A DNA stretch of 64,000 nt from an uncultured Bacteroidales bacterium (lineage in GTDB: Bacteria; Bacteroidota; Bacteroidia; Bacteroidales; Muribaculaceae): NCBI GenBank assembly GCA_900542185.1, contig UQMZ01000012.1, forward strand, positions 1 to 64,000. Reading direction: 5' to 3'. Under the pieces are notes generated by a model. It did no database searches. It saw only the letters and a list, made by a program, of their open reading frames with translations, and was not told the DNA's origin. Positions 34,149 to 40,672 of this stretch are shown one piece after another (within the stretch, counting starts at the first letter, position 1; each line of letters opens with the position of its first letter). The translations under genes and the position numbers were made by a program.

Positions 34149-34871
34149 ATGAAAACAATCAAAGATCCAGATGGAATAGTGTTGTTGATGGAAAACCTAT
34201 GGTTGCGTCATAAGGCCGGAATACCACGACGAGAATCAGAGGCTTATATGGTTGAGTTGCCAGAACCAACCGAAGAAGAAGATGTTGAAGTCCGCCGTTC
34301 TCAATATGTGAATATGCCCGTGGGAAAACGGTCTTGTTTAAAACCGGGTACAACCATGATTCTCGCTATCGGAAACGCTGGCGGTAATATTGCAGAAACA
34401 ATTCATAGAGAATATAAAGCTCCTGAACTAAAAGAAGTAAGATATCTTTTTGTTGACTGCGATTGGAGCGATTTACGAAAACGAGAAATCGGGGATGGCC
34501 AAGTCATTCTTCTTGATTCGAAAAACGATTCATTTCCAGCTGATATATTTGATGACGTCAAGAAATTGATAATAGTATCAGGACTTGGCGGCGAGACTGG
34601 CACAAAATATACTGAGTTAACTGCAGGTATAGCTAAAGGCGCTGGAGTAGAAAGCGTGACAGTTATAGCTACAATTCCATTTATATTTGAAGGTGACGAC
34701 AGACTTAAAATCGCAGGTTCTGCGGTAAAAAGGCTTTGCAATATCAAAGGTTTACATTTGTTGGTACTAAATAATGAAGATCTGATAGCAAAGTATGCCG
34801 ACCTTAACTTTTTTAATGCCTTCAAGCAAGCTGATAAAGAAATAGGAGCCATCGCGTGTAAGTTGGTTTGA
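34149..34871 (+). CDS. Shortened FtsZ/tubulin-like protein 1
   Basis: A 240-residue protein whose residues 68-232 follow the FtsZ GTPase domain. Matches are a T1-like loop AIGNAGGNIAET (FtsZ GGGGGNA), FVDCDWSDL at the NTDAQAL position, the tubulin-signature loop SGLGGETGTKYTE (FtsZ GGGTGTG) near residue 147, ATIPFIFEGDDR (FtsZ TKPFxFEGxxR) and LLVLNNEDLIAKYADLNFF followed by NAFKQADKEI. It stops at the start of the H7 helix, so the whole C-terminal activation domain and the catalytic T7 loop are missing. An N-terminal arm of about 65 residues is extra. It might bind GTP but should not complete a normal protofilament active site. The gene is A/T-richer than its flanks. Confidence 0.75.
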   Translation: MKTIKDPDGIVLLMENLWLRHKAGIPRRESEAYMVELPEPTEEEDVEVRRSQYVNMPVGKRSCLKPGTTMILAIGNAGGNIAETIHREYKAPELKEVRYLFVDCDWSDLRKREIGDGQVILLDSKNDSFPADIFDDVKKLIIVSGLGGETGTKYTELTAGIAKGAGVESVTVIATIPFIFEGDDRLKIAGSAVKRLCNIKGLHLLVLNNEDLIAKYADLNFFNAFKQADKEIGAIACKLV

Positions 34872-34943
34872 AGCATTGTCTAAAGACTTAAATATGAAGG
34901 GATCACACATCTTTACCATAAAGATTCGACAAAATACAAGGAC

Positions 34944-35201
34944 ATGGATTTAACGTGTATGGCCGATGAACAACGGCAAGAAATGATACGGAAACGCATT
35001 GCTTTCATTCAAGAAACTACAAATGGATATTCTTCATTGGAAGACTATGCGCGTGACAAGGATGAATGGTTTGCCATTCTTGGCATTAACCTCCAACGGT
35101 ACGAAAATTATCTTTGGCTAACTTTCTACCTTGATCCATTCGAAGAGGAGGTGTTTTTTGTCAGTTCGGCAGATGACGGACGACTGATTGCAGAGTATTG
35201 A
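34944..35201 (+). CDS. 'RKRHAF' family protein A (short)
   Basis: An 85-residue protein of unknown function that is clearly paralogous to the next gene. Both share RKR-x-AF-x-x-ET, GYxSLExYARDKDEWFA and a GIxL strand. It ends about 30 residues earlier than its neighbour, so it may be a C-terminally shortened copy. It has no signal peptide or membrane segment. It sits between the two FtsZ-like genes on the same strand. Confidence 0.65.
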   Translation: MDLTCMADEQRQEMIRKRIAFIQETTNGYSSLEDYARDKDEWFAILGINLQRYENYLWLTFYLDPFEEEVFFVSSADDGRLIAEY

Positions 35202-35228
35202 ACGATAATTATAAAACGGATTTAATGT

Positions 35229-35579
35229 ATGAATCTGATTGATATGACCAACAAGGAAAGATACGCCATGATGCGCAAACGTCATGCCTTTCTTTCTGAA
35301 ACGGTAAAGGGTTATACTTCGCTCGAAGAATATGCTCGCGACAAAGACGAATGGTTCGCTGTTCGCGGAATCGCACTTAGGCTGATGAATGATTGTATTT
35401 CTCTTTGCAATTATATAGAGTATAATGATTATGAGGATTATTACATCGTTCCTACTGCAGATGGCAGACTTGCGGTAAGCCATGTAATATGGTGGCAAGA
35501 TACCTGTTGTGCCAACGATGTATTCAACATCTTCACCGAAGAAAGCGTAGATGAGGAAAATATTCTTACGACCTACTGA
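35229..35579 (+). CDS. 'RKRHAF' family protein B
   Basis: A 116-residue protein of unknown function. Shared elements with its paralogues at 34944 and 39212 are MMRKRHAF near the N-terminus, a DYEDYYIV strand and a C-terminal NDVFNIF. The acidic, compact and soluble character resembles Bacteroidales immunity-type proteins, but no family can be named. It lies 27 bases after paralogue A. Confidence 0.68.
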   Translation: MNLIDMTNKERYAMMRKRHAFLSETVKGYTSLEEYARDKDEWFAVRGIALRLMNDCISLCNYIEYNDYEDYYIVPTADGRLAVSHVIWWQDTCCANDVFNIFTEESVDEENILTTY

Positions 35580-35586
35580 CATCTTT

Positions 35587-35610
35587 TGGCAGTGTGTGGC
35601 GATATCTTTG
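35587..35610 (+). promoter_or_regulatory. TGGCA-N11-type promoter 3
   Basis: TGGCA (35587-35591), 11 bases and TATCTTTG (35603-35610). The following bases, including CATGATTTACAAAGA, are also conserved at 39705. Confidence 0.6.
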
Positions 35611-35614
35611 CATC

Positions 35615-35689
35615 ATGATTTACAAAGATTATTTAATTAACTCTGAACCTCATCGACTGGTGGGACGAAATATTAATTGTTATGTTTAG
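35615..35689 (+). CDS. Mini-ORF 'MIYKDYL' overlapping FtsZ-like 2
   Basis: A 24-codon reading frame that begins MIYKDYL, like the full gene at 39733 (MIYKDYFF). Its stop overlaps the start of the FtsZ-like 2 gene, so translational coupling is possible. It may be the remnant N-terminus of a lost paralogue of the 39733 gene rather than a working peptide. Confidence 0.4.
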   Translation: MIYKDYLINSEPHRLVGRNINCYV

Positions 35690-36332
35690 AGTAGTAGCTT
35701 TAGGATATTGGGCCGGTGAGATCATAGACAGACTGCGGGCCACCGATACTTACGACGACATTAGATTTGTCTTTTGTGATACAGACGAAAGACAACTTAT
35801 GGCGCATGGTAATGAGAATGATGAGTACATTCTGCTTACAGACATTGCGCAATGCCGTGAAGCGATTCACGATGACAATGAACTTATGGCTGTGCTCGTC
35901 ACAACCCTCTGTGAAGACTGTTCGCTGCAATATGCCTCTGAGATAATGTACGAGTTATGGAACTATGCCGACCGTACATATTGTTTCGCTACGATTCCTT
36001 TTTATGCAGGAGGTAAGAGGGAGGCTGCAATGGAAGTTTTCAAAACCATCACTTACTGGAGTGACATTTCAGTTGCTCAGGATATGCTTAAGATGCCGGA
36101 CAGCACCTTCTTCATTGATTACTATGATGCAATAGCAAAATTGCTGTCTCTGGTCTTGCGGCATCCTCGTAAAGGGCTGAGCAAAGACAGAGATAAACTG
36201 CCGTTTGGCGGATGGGCAACGGAGAAACAAATGTTTATGGCTCTAAATGCCTTTTATTCCAATAATCCGGCAATGGAAAGTTATTACAATGCAGGGACAT
36301 TTTCATTTCATAAAAGCACGCATGAGTATTGA
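35682..36332 (+). CDS. Degenerate FtsZ/tubulin-like protein 2
   Basis: A 216-residue protein that follows the same plan as FtsZ-like 1 more loosely: VVALGYWAGEIIDRL at the T1 position, FVFCDTDERQLMAHG at the NTDAQAL position, LVTTLCEDCSLQYASEI where the tubulin signature would be, and ATIPFYAGGKREAAMEVF at the TKPFxFEG position. The glycine-rich nucleotide loops are mostly lost, so it probably does not bind GTP. It also lacks the C-terminal FtsZ domain. A pair of one possible GTP binder and one inactive partner is the simplest reading. Confidence 0.55.
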   Translation: MFRVVALGYWAGEIIDRLRATDTYDDIRFVFCDTDERQLMAHGNENDEYILLTDIAQCREAIHDDNELMAVLVTTLCEDCSLQYASEIMYELWNYADRTYCFATIPFYAGGKREAAMEVFKTITYWSDISVAQDMLKMPDSTFFIDYYDAIAKLLSLVLRHPRKGLSKDRDKLPFGGWATEKQMFMALNAFYSNNPAMESYYNAGTFSFHKSTHEY

Positions 36333-36372
36333 TATGAAGCTATATGAGCTTTTTTCATAACTGGATAGCAAT

Positions 36373-37122
36373 ATGGACGAGCGTAAAGAATCGTATTCAC
36401 GAATGACTTTGGAACAGAGACAAATCATGGCGACAGGCTTCGCGTTGAAATATCGTGATGAATTAATAGATATCGAACGGCGGATAAAAGAAATTGCCGG
36501 AAAATCATCCGATGATAACGATGAATGGCGTAGTGATCAGACAAAGTTCAACGAGGTAAAAAGACTGTTGACAAGACGTTGGAATTTGCTGAATCTAACG
36601 TTTATGCCCAGTGATGAGAATATCAGCCGGTTCAAGGAAATAAATGCCCTCCTTGAGGCACGCTGTCGACAGCTGAGAGATAGAATGCTGAAACTTAAGG
36701 AATCGTTGCCACTCGTTAAAGACTCCGATTTCGATGATGACTATGCACTTGAAGGAGAGTTAAGATTCTGCTACAATGATGAAAATTCAGTTTTAAAATT
36801 GGATGATGACCACTACGGTTCTGATTTTTGCAGGATGATAGACATCATCCAGACGTGCAACTATGGCACGTACTGGGAATGTATCGAACGGATTTCCCCT
36901 GACTCTCACATTCTTGACGATGGGGTAAGCTGGAATGAACCGCCATTTTATGGCCGTCCGGAGTTTGACGATATAATTATATGTCATGCCATGCACAATT
37001 TGTCAGACCACATGCACTATTCCATCCCAGACATTTTACGACTGAATGATTTCTGGACGGAAGTTCACATGACTTTTCAAAACATCACAAAGCAGGACGG
37101 CTCACGATACATCCTTTTATAA
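36373..37122 (+). CDS. Hypothetical protein with helical N-terminal region
   Basis: A 249-residue soluble protein that I do not recognise. Residues 10-120 are strongly helical and charged and may form a coiled coil (RDELIDIERRIKEIAG, then LEARCRQLRDRMLKLKESL). The C-terminal half is mixed with aromatic and acidic residues. No signal peptide or membrane segment is present. It lies 40 bases after FtsZ-like 2 on the same strand and is probably its operon partner. A perfect 10-bp stem follows. Confidence 0.6.
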   Translation: MDERKESYSRMTLEQRQIMATGFALKYRDELIDIERRIKEIAGKSSDDNDEWRSDQTKFNEVKRLLTRRWNLLNLTFMPSDENISRFKEINALLEARCRQLRDRMLKLKESLPLVKDSDFDDDYALEGELRFCYNDENSVLKLDDDHYGSDFCRMIDIIQTCNYGTYWECIERISPDSHILDDGVSWNEPPFYGRPEFDDIIICHAMHNLSDHMHYSIPDILRLNDFWTEVHMTFQNITKQDGSRYILL

Positions 37123-37173
37123 AGTTATATAGTCGGAGTTTGAAGACAGTAGAAGTAGAAATGAAAACAATTT

Positions 37174-37198
37174 AATATTTCGGTACCTCCGAAATATT
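37174..37198 (+). terminator. Perfect 10-bp stem after the 36373 gene
   Basis: AATATTTCGG (37174-37183) and CCGAAATATT (37189-37198) flank a 5-base loop, 52 bases past the stop codon. No T-run follows, so termination is likely but unproven. Confidence 0.55.
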
Positions 37199-37235
37199 AG
37201 ATGTTGTAAAACATACAAGCACCTGCGAATATTCT

Positions 37236-37266
37236 TTTGGAGTTCTAAAAGTATTTAGTAAATTTG
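37236..37266 (+). promoter_or_regulatory. Promoter of the glycosylase-like gene
   Basis: TTTG (37236-37239), exactly 19 bases and TAAATTTG (37259-37266). Transcription would start near 37273, giving an unusually long leader of about 290 bases before the ATG at 37566. That leader holds a broken reading frame (about 37338-37525) but no clear hairpin. Confidence 0.7.
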
Positions 37267-37565
37267 CGGAACTAACCAATAACGCAAAAATACGAAACAG
37301 ACAGTACAGAACTAACTAAGATATTGCACTACTTGCAATGACAACCATCGGATTCGGTAAAATCTGGTAAATTCTACAAGGAATCTAAAGATGGAAGTCA
37401 ATGGCAATCCGTGTATCCTCCATCGAGGACGCAGGCTGCTTTTGCTTCAATCTTGATTCCGGGCTTACCAGAGCCTTACCGAAAGAGAGAACAAAAAGAG
37501 TGTTGTGTCCTCTTTTTTCTGCACAACCGGTAACCAACTCACCGAAAGAGTTAATAATAATCAGA

Positions 37566-38261
37566 ATGTCCACACTTGAAGAAATTTATGAGATGCATGC
37601 TGCAGATCTAAAAAATCTTTATGATGAACTGAAAGATAATGATCTATTCAGCAATTGCTCATATCCTCTTCTTCTCAATATGTGGGAAGAAGAGCCTGCT
37701 CCTAAAGTAATGTTTTTTGGACAGGAACAGAATGGCTGGGATTGGCCTGATGGTTATGATTGTCCAGAGAACGAAGGTGGAATAAAATATCTCACTAACC
37801 TTTATAAATGGTTTAATTTAGGGAATGGCCCAAAACCATATAATTCTTTAATATGGAGATATTTTCGCAAAATGGCAAATAAATTGTCATTATCCACTGA
37901 ACATGCATTCTTATGGAATAATATCAATAAGATAGGTAAACTTAATAGTAAAGGTCGTCCAGATGCCAAAATTACGGAACTTGAGAACAAGTATTTCAAT
38001 GTTCTTGCAGAAGAACTTGATGCAATAAAACCCGAAATTTGTATATTCTTCACCGGTCCTAACTATGACAAAGACATTCGTGCAAAATTGCCTGATGTAG
38101 AATTCTTGCCTATCGAAGGATATGGCCCTCGAGAATTTGTACGCGTTAAAAGTAAACATCTTCCGGAAAATTCGTTCCGGATTTATCATCCTGGATATGG
38201 TAACCGCCGTTCTGCTTGGTACCAAGAAGTGATGGACAAAATAGCTGAATTCTCCAAATAG
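37566..38261 (+). CDS. Uracil-DNA glycosylase-superfamily-like protein
   Basis: A 231-residue soluble protein. KVMFFGQEQNGW near residue 45, YNSLIWRYFRKMA, FLWNNINKIG, PEICIFFTGPNYD and the C-terminal YHPGYGNRR follow the order of conserved blocks of uracil-DNA glycosylase-like folds (GQDPY or GEAPG, then the catalytic-loop HPS). The classic catalytic residues are altered, so it may bind rather than cleave. A longer frame from 37401 is open but begins in non-conserved leader sequence. It could repair or mark foreign DNA; the role is not established. Confidence 0.6.
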   Translation: MSTLEEIYEMHAADLKNLYDELKDNDLFSNCSYPLLLNMWEEEPAPKVMFFGQEQNGWDWPDGYDCPENEGGIKYLTNLYKWFNLGNGPKPYNSLIWRYFRKMANKLSLSTEHAFLWNNINKIGKLNSKGRPDAKITELENKYFNVLAEELDAIKPEICIFFTGPNYDKDIRAKLPDVEFLPIEGYGPREFVRVKSKHLPENSFRIYHPGYGNRRSAWYQEVMDKIAEFSK

Positions 38262-38286
38262 TTGAATTGTATTCGAAAGCTGTAAT

Positions 38287-38331
38287 TTGTACCGCAAAAT
38301 GAGATACAGGTGGTGTAATTTTGCGGTACAA
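38287..38331. promoter_or_regulatory. Perfect 14-bp inverted repeat before the tRNA
   Basis: TTGTACCGCAAAAT (38287-38300) and ATTTTGCGGTACAA (38318-38331) flank 17 bases. The right arm overlaps TAATTTTG (38316-38323), which could be the -7 box for the tRNA beginning at 38339. It could be an operator, a terminator of the glycosylase-like gene or a recombinase site. Confidence 0.6.
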
Positions 38332-38338
38332 TAATATC

Positions 38339-38428
38339 AGCCTGGTGGCGAAATAGGTCAGACGCGCTTTTTATTAGAAGAAAAGTGCCTAGGAAGGGAC
38401 ATTGCCGGTTCGAATCCGGCCCAGGCTG
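38339..38428 (+). tRNA. tRNA-Leu, probable anticodon UAG, atypical
   Basis: A class II tRNA fold is visible. The acceptor stem is AGCCTGG/CCAGGCT (7 bp), and the D arm GCG...CGC has the Leu-like TGGCGAAATAGG. The anticodon arm is CTTTTT-ATTAGAA-GAAAAG, then a long variable arm and a perfect T arm GCCGG-TTCGAAT-CCGGC. With a 7-base loop the anticodon reads TAG (Leu, CUA). Odd points: a 6-bp rather than 5-bp anticodon stem including one T-G pair, A1-T72, a G rather than A discriminator, and no encoded CCA. It may be a mobile-element tRNA or a decaying copy. Confidence 0.78.
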
Positions 38429-38456
38429 CAAAATAATTCTCAACACAACAATTATT

Positions 38457-38528
38457 ATGAGCAAGTCAAAGAAGGTCATCGTAACAGATGGCAAGATTAC
38501 AGATGCTGTAAGGATATACAGGAGCTGA
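38457..38528 (+). CDS. Short ORF coupled to, or frameshifted from, the next gene
   Basis: A 23-codon frame (MSKSKKVIVTDGKITDAV...) whose TGA overlaps the ATG of the next gene as TGATG. The sequence around 38510-38525 can be read smoothly into the next frame if one base is added, so the two frames may be one gene broken by a -1 shift. Alternatively it is a genuine leader with coupled translation; AGGAG lies just before the second start. Confidence 0.5.
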   Translation: MSKSKKVIVTDGKITDAVRIYRS

Positions 38529-38887
38529 TGGCACGAGGTTACATCAATGCAGATTTCGAGGATCTCAAGGATGTTATTGACGATTGTATGAAAGTGGCTG
38601 TCACTACGGCAACGACCGATGGTGCGACACGGATAGCAGATGCGTTTAAAGAAATAAGCACGTCTCCGGTATGGAAAGGTTTTGAAATGACATCGGCTGA
38701 CAAGATGCTGATTAAAATTTTCTGCGCAAAAGAGAGTAAGCGTCCGTTCCATGCTGAGGAAATAAACGATATTGTTGCATTTACGTCAAAGTTGCCAGCT
38801 ACAATAGATGTTAAATGGTCGATAAGTGACGATTCTTCATTAGGGGATAAGGTACGGATTACAGTCTGCGCCGGGAAGACGGAGTGA
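38528..38887 (+). CDS. Hypothetical protein after the tRNA
   Basis: A 119-residue soluble protein that I do not recognise. The start at 38528 (MARGYINADF) is preferred: AGGAG precedes it and the upstream frame's stop overlaps it. The longer open frame from 38402 starts inside the tRNA and is an artefact (MPVRIRPRL is T-arm sequence). The protein is mixed alpha/beta with an ISTSPVWKGFEMTSADKMLIK centre. If joined to the 38457 frame it would be about 140 residues. Confidence 0.55.
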   Translation: MARGYINADFEDLKDVIDDCMKVAVTTATTDGATRIADAFKEISTSPVWKGFEMTSADKMLIKIFCAKESKRPFHAEEINDIVAFTSKLPATIDVKWSISDDSSLGDKVRITVCAGKTE

Positions 38888-39211
38888 ATAGTGACAAGTA
38901 ACAAGTAACAAGTAACAAGGATATGTCTTATAGTAGCGCGAGCTCTCCCCAGCTGCGCACAGAATCGGATAAAGGCCTTGTTGATACTAAGTAGTGAATA
39001 GATATTAGATTTCTAAGAAGCATTTTGTCCGAGTTGATGCGCGGCACGGAGTGCCTACGCCACTATACAAAGCCCAATGCACAATTGATTTTCATAAGGC
39101 ATTTGGTCAGAGCTTTATGCGCGGCTAGGGACAGCCTGCGCTACTATTTCGATAGGCATATGGATCGAGTTGATGCGCCGCTGTAAACAGTTTGCGCTAT
39201 TATAAAAATTG
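38888..39211. other. 324-base gene-free stretch with decayed palindromic elements
   Basis: It begins with a 7-base tandem repeat (AAGTAAC three times, near 38897-38918). Next is a diverged copy of the palindromic element (38930-39066) and two further right-end half copies ending at 39147 and 39203. The repeated cores GATGCGCGGC, CTAGGGACAGCC and CGCTACTAT mark the ends. No gene is evident; the stretch looks like repeated insertion or duplication of the element family. Confidence 0.65.
38930..39066. repeat. Palindromic dispersed element, diverged copy 3
   Basis: A 137-base relative of the elements at 33398 and 41497. It starts ATAGTAGCGCGAGCTCTCCC and ends in the complementary TGCCTACGCCACTAT, but the centre is longer and diverged. 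Confidence 0.65.
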
Positions 39212-39640
39212 ATGGATATGACAAAAGGAGAAAAGTTGGCAGAGATACGTAAGAGTCTTAAGCAGCGAAATGGGGAGATTTATAGGGAGAAATTTCGCGA
39301 TTATTTCAAGGCAGAAAATGACAGAATCGTAACAATGATGCGTAAGCGTCATGCATATTATACTCAGTTGATTCAGGAATCTGGCGTTAAAACGGTTAAG
39401 GAATTCTATGACAAGTTCAAGGATTATTTTGAATTATACGGAGTCAGACTCTCTTTGTTTGACGATGAAACCGGATGCTTCATACATCTTGAACTCAATG
39501 AATGTGGTGACTGTGACTACGAGGATTACACTGTTCTTAACGACGAAAAAAGCGGAACCGTCATTGTAAGCCCCATAGTGGATTATAAGAATCTGTTCTG
39601 CAACGACGAGGTAAATATTTTCAAGGAAAATACGCTTTAG
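39212..39640 (+). CDS. 'RKRHAF' family protein C
   Basis: A 142-residue protein of unknown function. After a charged N-terminal extension of about 45 residues it carries MMRKRHAYY, a CDYEDYTVL strand and a terminal NDEVNIF. These match the family proteins at 34944 and 35229 in order and spacing. The start is the ATG at 39212; another in-frame ATG lies two codons later. It has no signal peptide. It lies downstream of the palindromic half-elements, which may have carried or split its promoter. Confidence 0.65.
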   Translation: MDMTKGEKLAEIRKSLKQRNGEIYREKFRDYFKAENDRIVTMMRKRHAYYTQLIQESGVKTVKEFYDKFKDYFELYGVRLSLFDDETGCFIHLELNECGDCDYEDYTVLNDEKSGTVIVSPIVDYKNLFCNDEVNIFKENTL

Positions 39641-39676
39641 AGTGTATCTTTTAGTTTTTTGAAGAGTGGCACCTTC

Positions 39677-39700
39677 TGGCAGTCACTCTTATTATTTTTG
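39677..39700 (+). promoter_or_regulatory. TGGCA-N11-type promoter 4
   Basis: TGGCA (39677-39681), 11 bases and TATTTTTG (39693-39700), followed by the same CATGATTTACAAAGA start module as promoter 3. Confidence 0.6.
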
Positions 39701-39704
39701 CGGC

Positions 39705-39743
39705 ATGATTTACAAAGAATATTTATTGCAGCATGATATATAA
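39705..39743 (+). CDS. Mini-ORF 'MIYKEYL' overlapping the next gene
   Basis: A 12-codon frame (MIYKEYLLQHDI) whose end overlaps the ATG at 39733. It mirrors both the 35615 mini-ORF and the first residues of the gene it overlaps (MIYKDYFF). Either a duplicated gene start or a coupled leader. Confidence 0.35.
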   Translation: MIYKEYLLQHDI

Positions 39744-40596
39744 GGATTATTTTTTTAAGTCGGAGTTTGAGGACGTATGGCATACGCTTCAGACATATTA
39801 CAAAGAACCTGAGGCGGTCAGGAAGTTGTATAAGACATTGTTTTATACTATCCGAAACTTGGATATCGATAGTGAGCATTCCCAATCGCCTCTAAAGATA
39901 GTATATGATTTCGAGAATATGATCCATATATCCGGAGCTCCCGATCCGATAGAGTGGATGACCGGGCGCGAGGTGATATTGGACGAAGTGGAGTATGCGC
40001 GAGACAACGATACCGTTGTCATTATGCCGACGGTCGCTGACCTGGCGGCCCATTTGCTGTATTGGTCCACGCTGTATGATTTCCGGACGCAGACGCGGTA
40101 TCATAAGGATTGTATGCGGCGTAACCATTCAAACATTGATGAGGAGCGGGAATATCCGTTTATTGATTTTGAAAAGGAACAGAGCCTGAAACGCAAGCAG
40201 TGTTATTACTGGAAGGATACCGTAGCCAACGATTCAGCGATAGACTGGAGATATATCCTTGACATCATGCGCAAGCGCATGGAATACCATATCGGCTATC
40301 ATCGTTTTACCGATCGGTTTGTAAACAGCAGGCACTATGTTTCGAGGATGGAGCTGTGTAGTCAGCTACTCGATCTTGCGGGTGATGACTGTCGTGACCT
40401 TAATGGTTGTTATGTCAATACCCGGAACGCATTGCGCTTTGTCGGACGGATTTTCGGCAAGTATGATTTAGAGTCGCTATTAAAAGAGAAAACTGAGGAA
40501 GACAGTGAATACAGGATGGGCATATTGCGCAGTGCCAAAGCCTATCAGATTCTTTGGAGATTCCTTGATCACAATCTCACATATTGGTGGGATTGA
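39733..40596 (+). CDS. Hypothetical protein, paralogue of the 40673 gene
   Basis: A 287-residue soluble protein. Its N-terminal 150 residues (YKDYFFKSEFEDVW, then LVYWS-like helices with VADLAAHLLYWSTLYDF) resemble the protein encoded next (YQIIGKVKFDDVF, VVADLLWHLVANGY), so they are distant paralogues. The pattern reminds me of a Bacteroidales family near DUF6557, which I could not verify. The C-terminal half is aromatic-rich and helical. Function is unknown; its promoter shares the unusual TGGCA layout. Confidence 0.6.
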   Translation: MIYKDYFFKSEFEDVWHTLQTYYKEPEAVRKLYKTLFYTIRNLDIDSEHSQSPLKIVYDFENMIHISGAPDPIEWMTGREVILDEVEYARDNDTVVIMPTVADLAAHLLYWSTLYDFRTQTRYHKDCMRRNHSNIDEEREYPFIDFEKEQSLKRKQCYYWKDTVANDSAIDWRYILDIMRKRMEYHIGYHRFTDRFVNSRHYVSRMELCSQLLDLAGDDCRDLNGCYVNTRNALRFVGRIFGKYDLESLLKEKTEEDSEYRMGILRSAKAYQILWRFLDHNLTYWWD

Positions 40597-40672
40597 TGTT
40601 GAGCGAGTTGAAGGCTCGCACAACAGTTTATAAAGTCAAGAAAGTTATAAAGTAAAGATAATTCCAAGACAA

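Noticed and set aside
37338..37525. Small gene in the leader of the glycosylase-like gene
   Set aside because: The frame has an early stop and no clear start; it looks like a remnant.
38402..38527. Upstream part of the frame starting MPVRIRPRL
   Set aside because: It begins within the tRNA T arm, a common false start; the protein is started at 38528 instead.
33355..39203. CRISPR array
   Set aside because: Repeats are either short tandem units without spacers or palindromic elements at irregular distances, and no cas genes are present.
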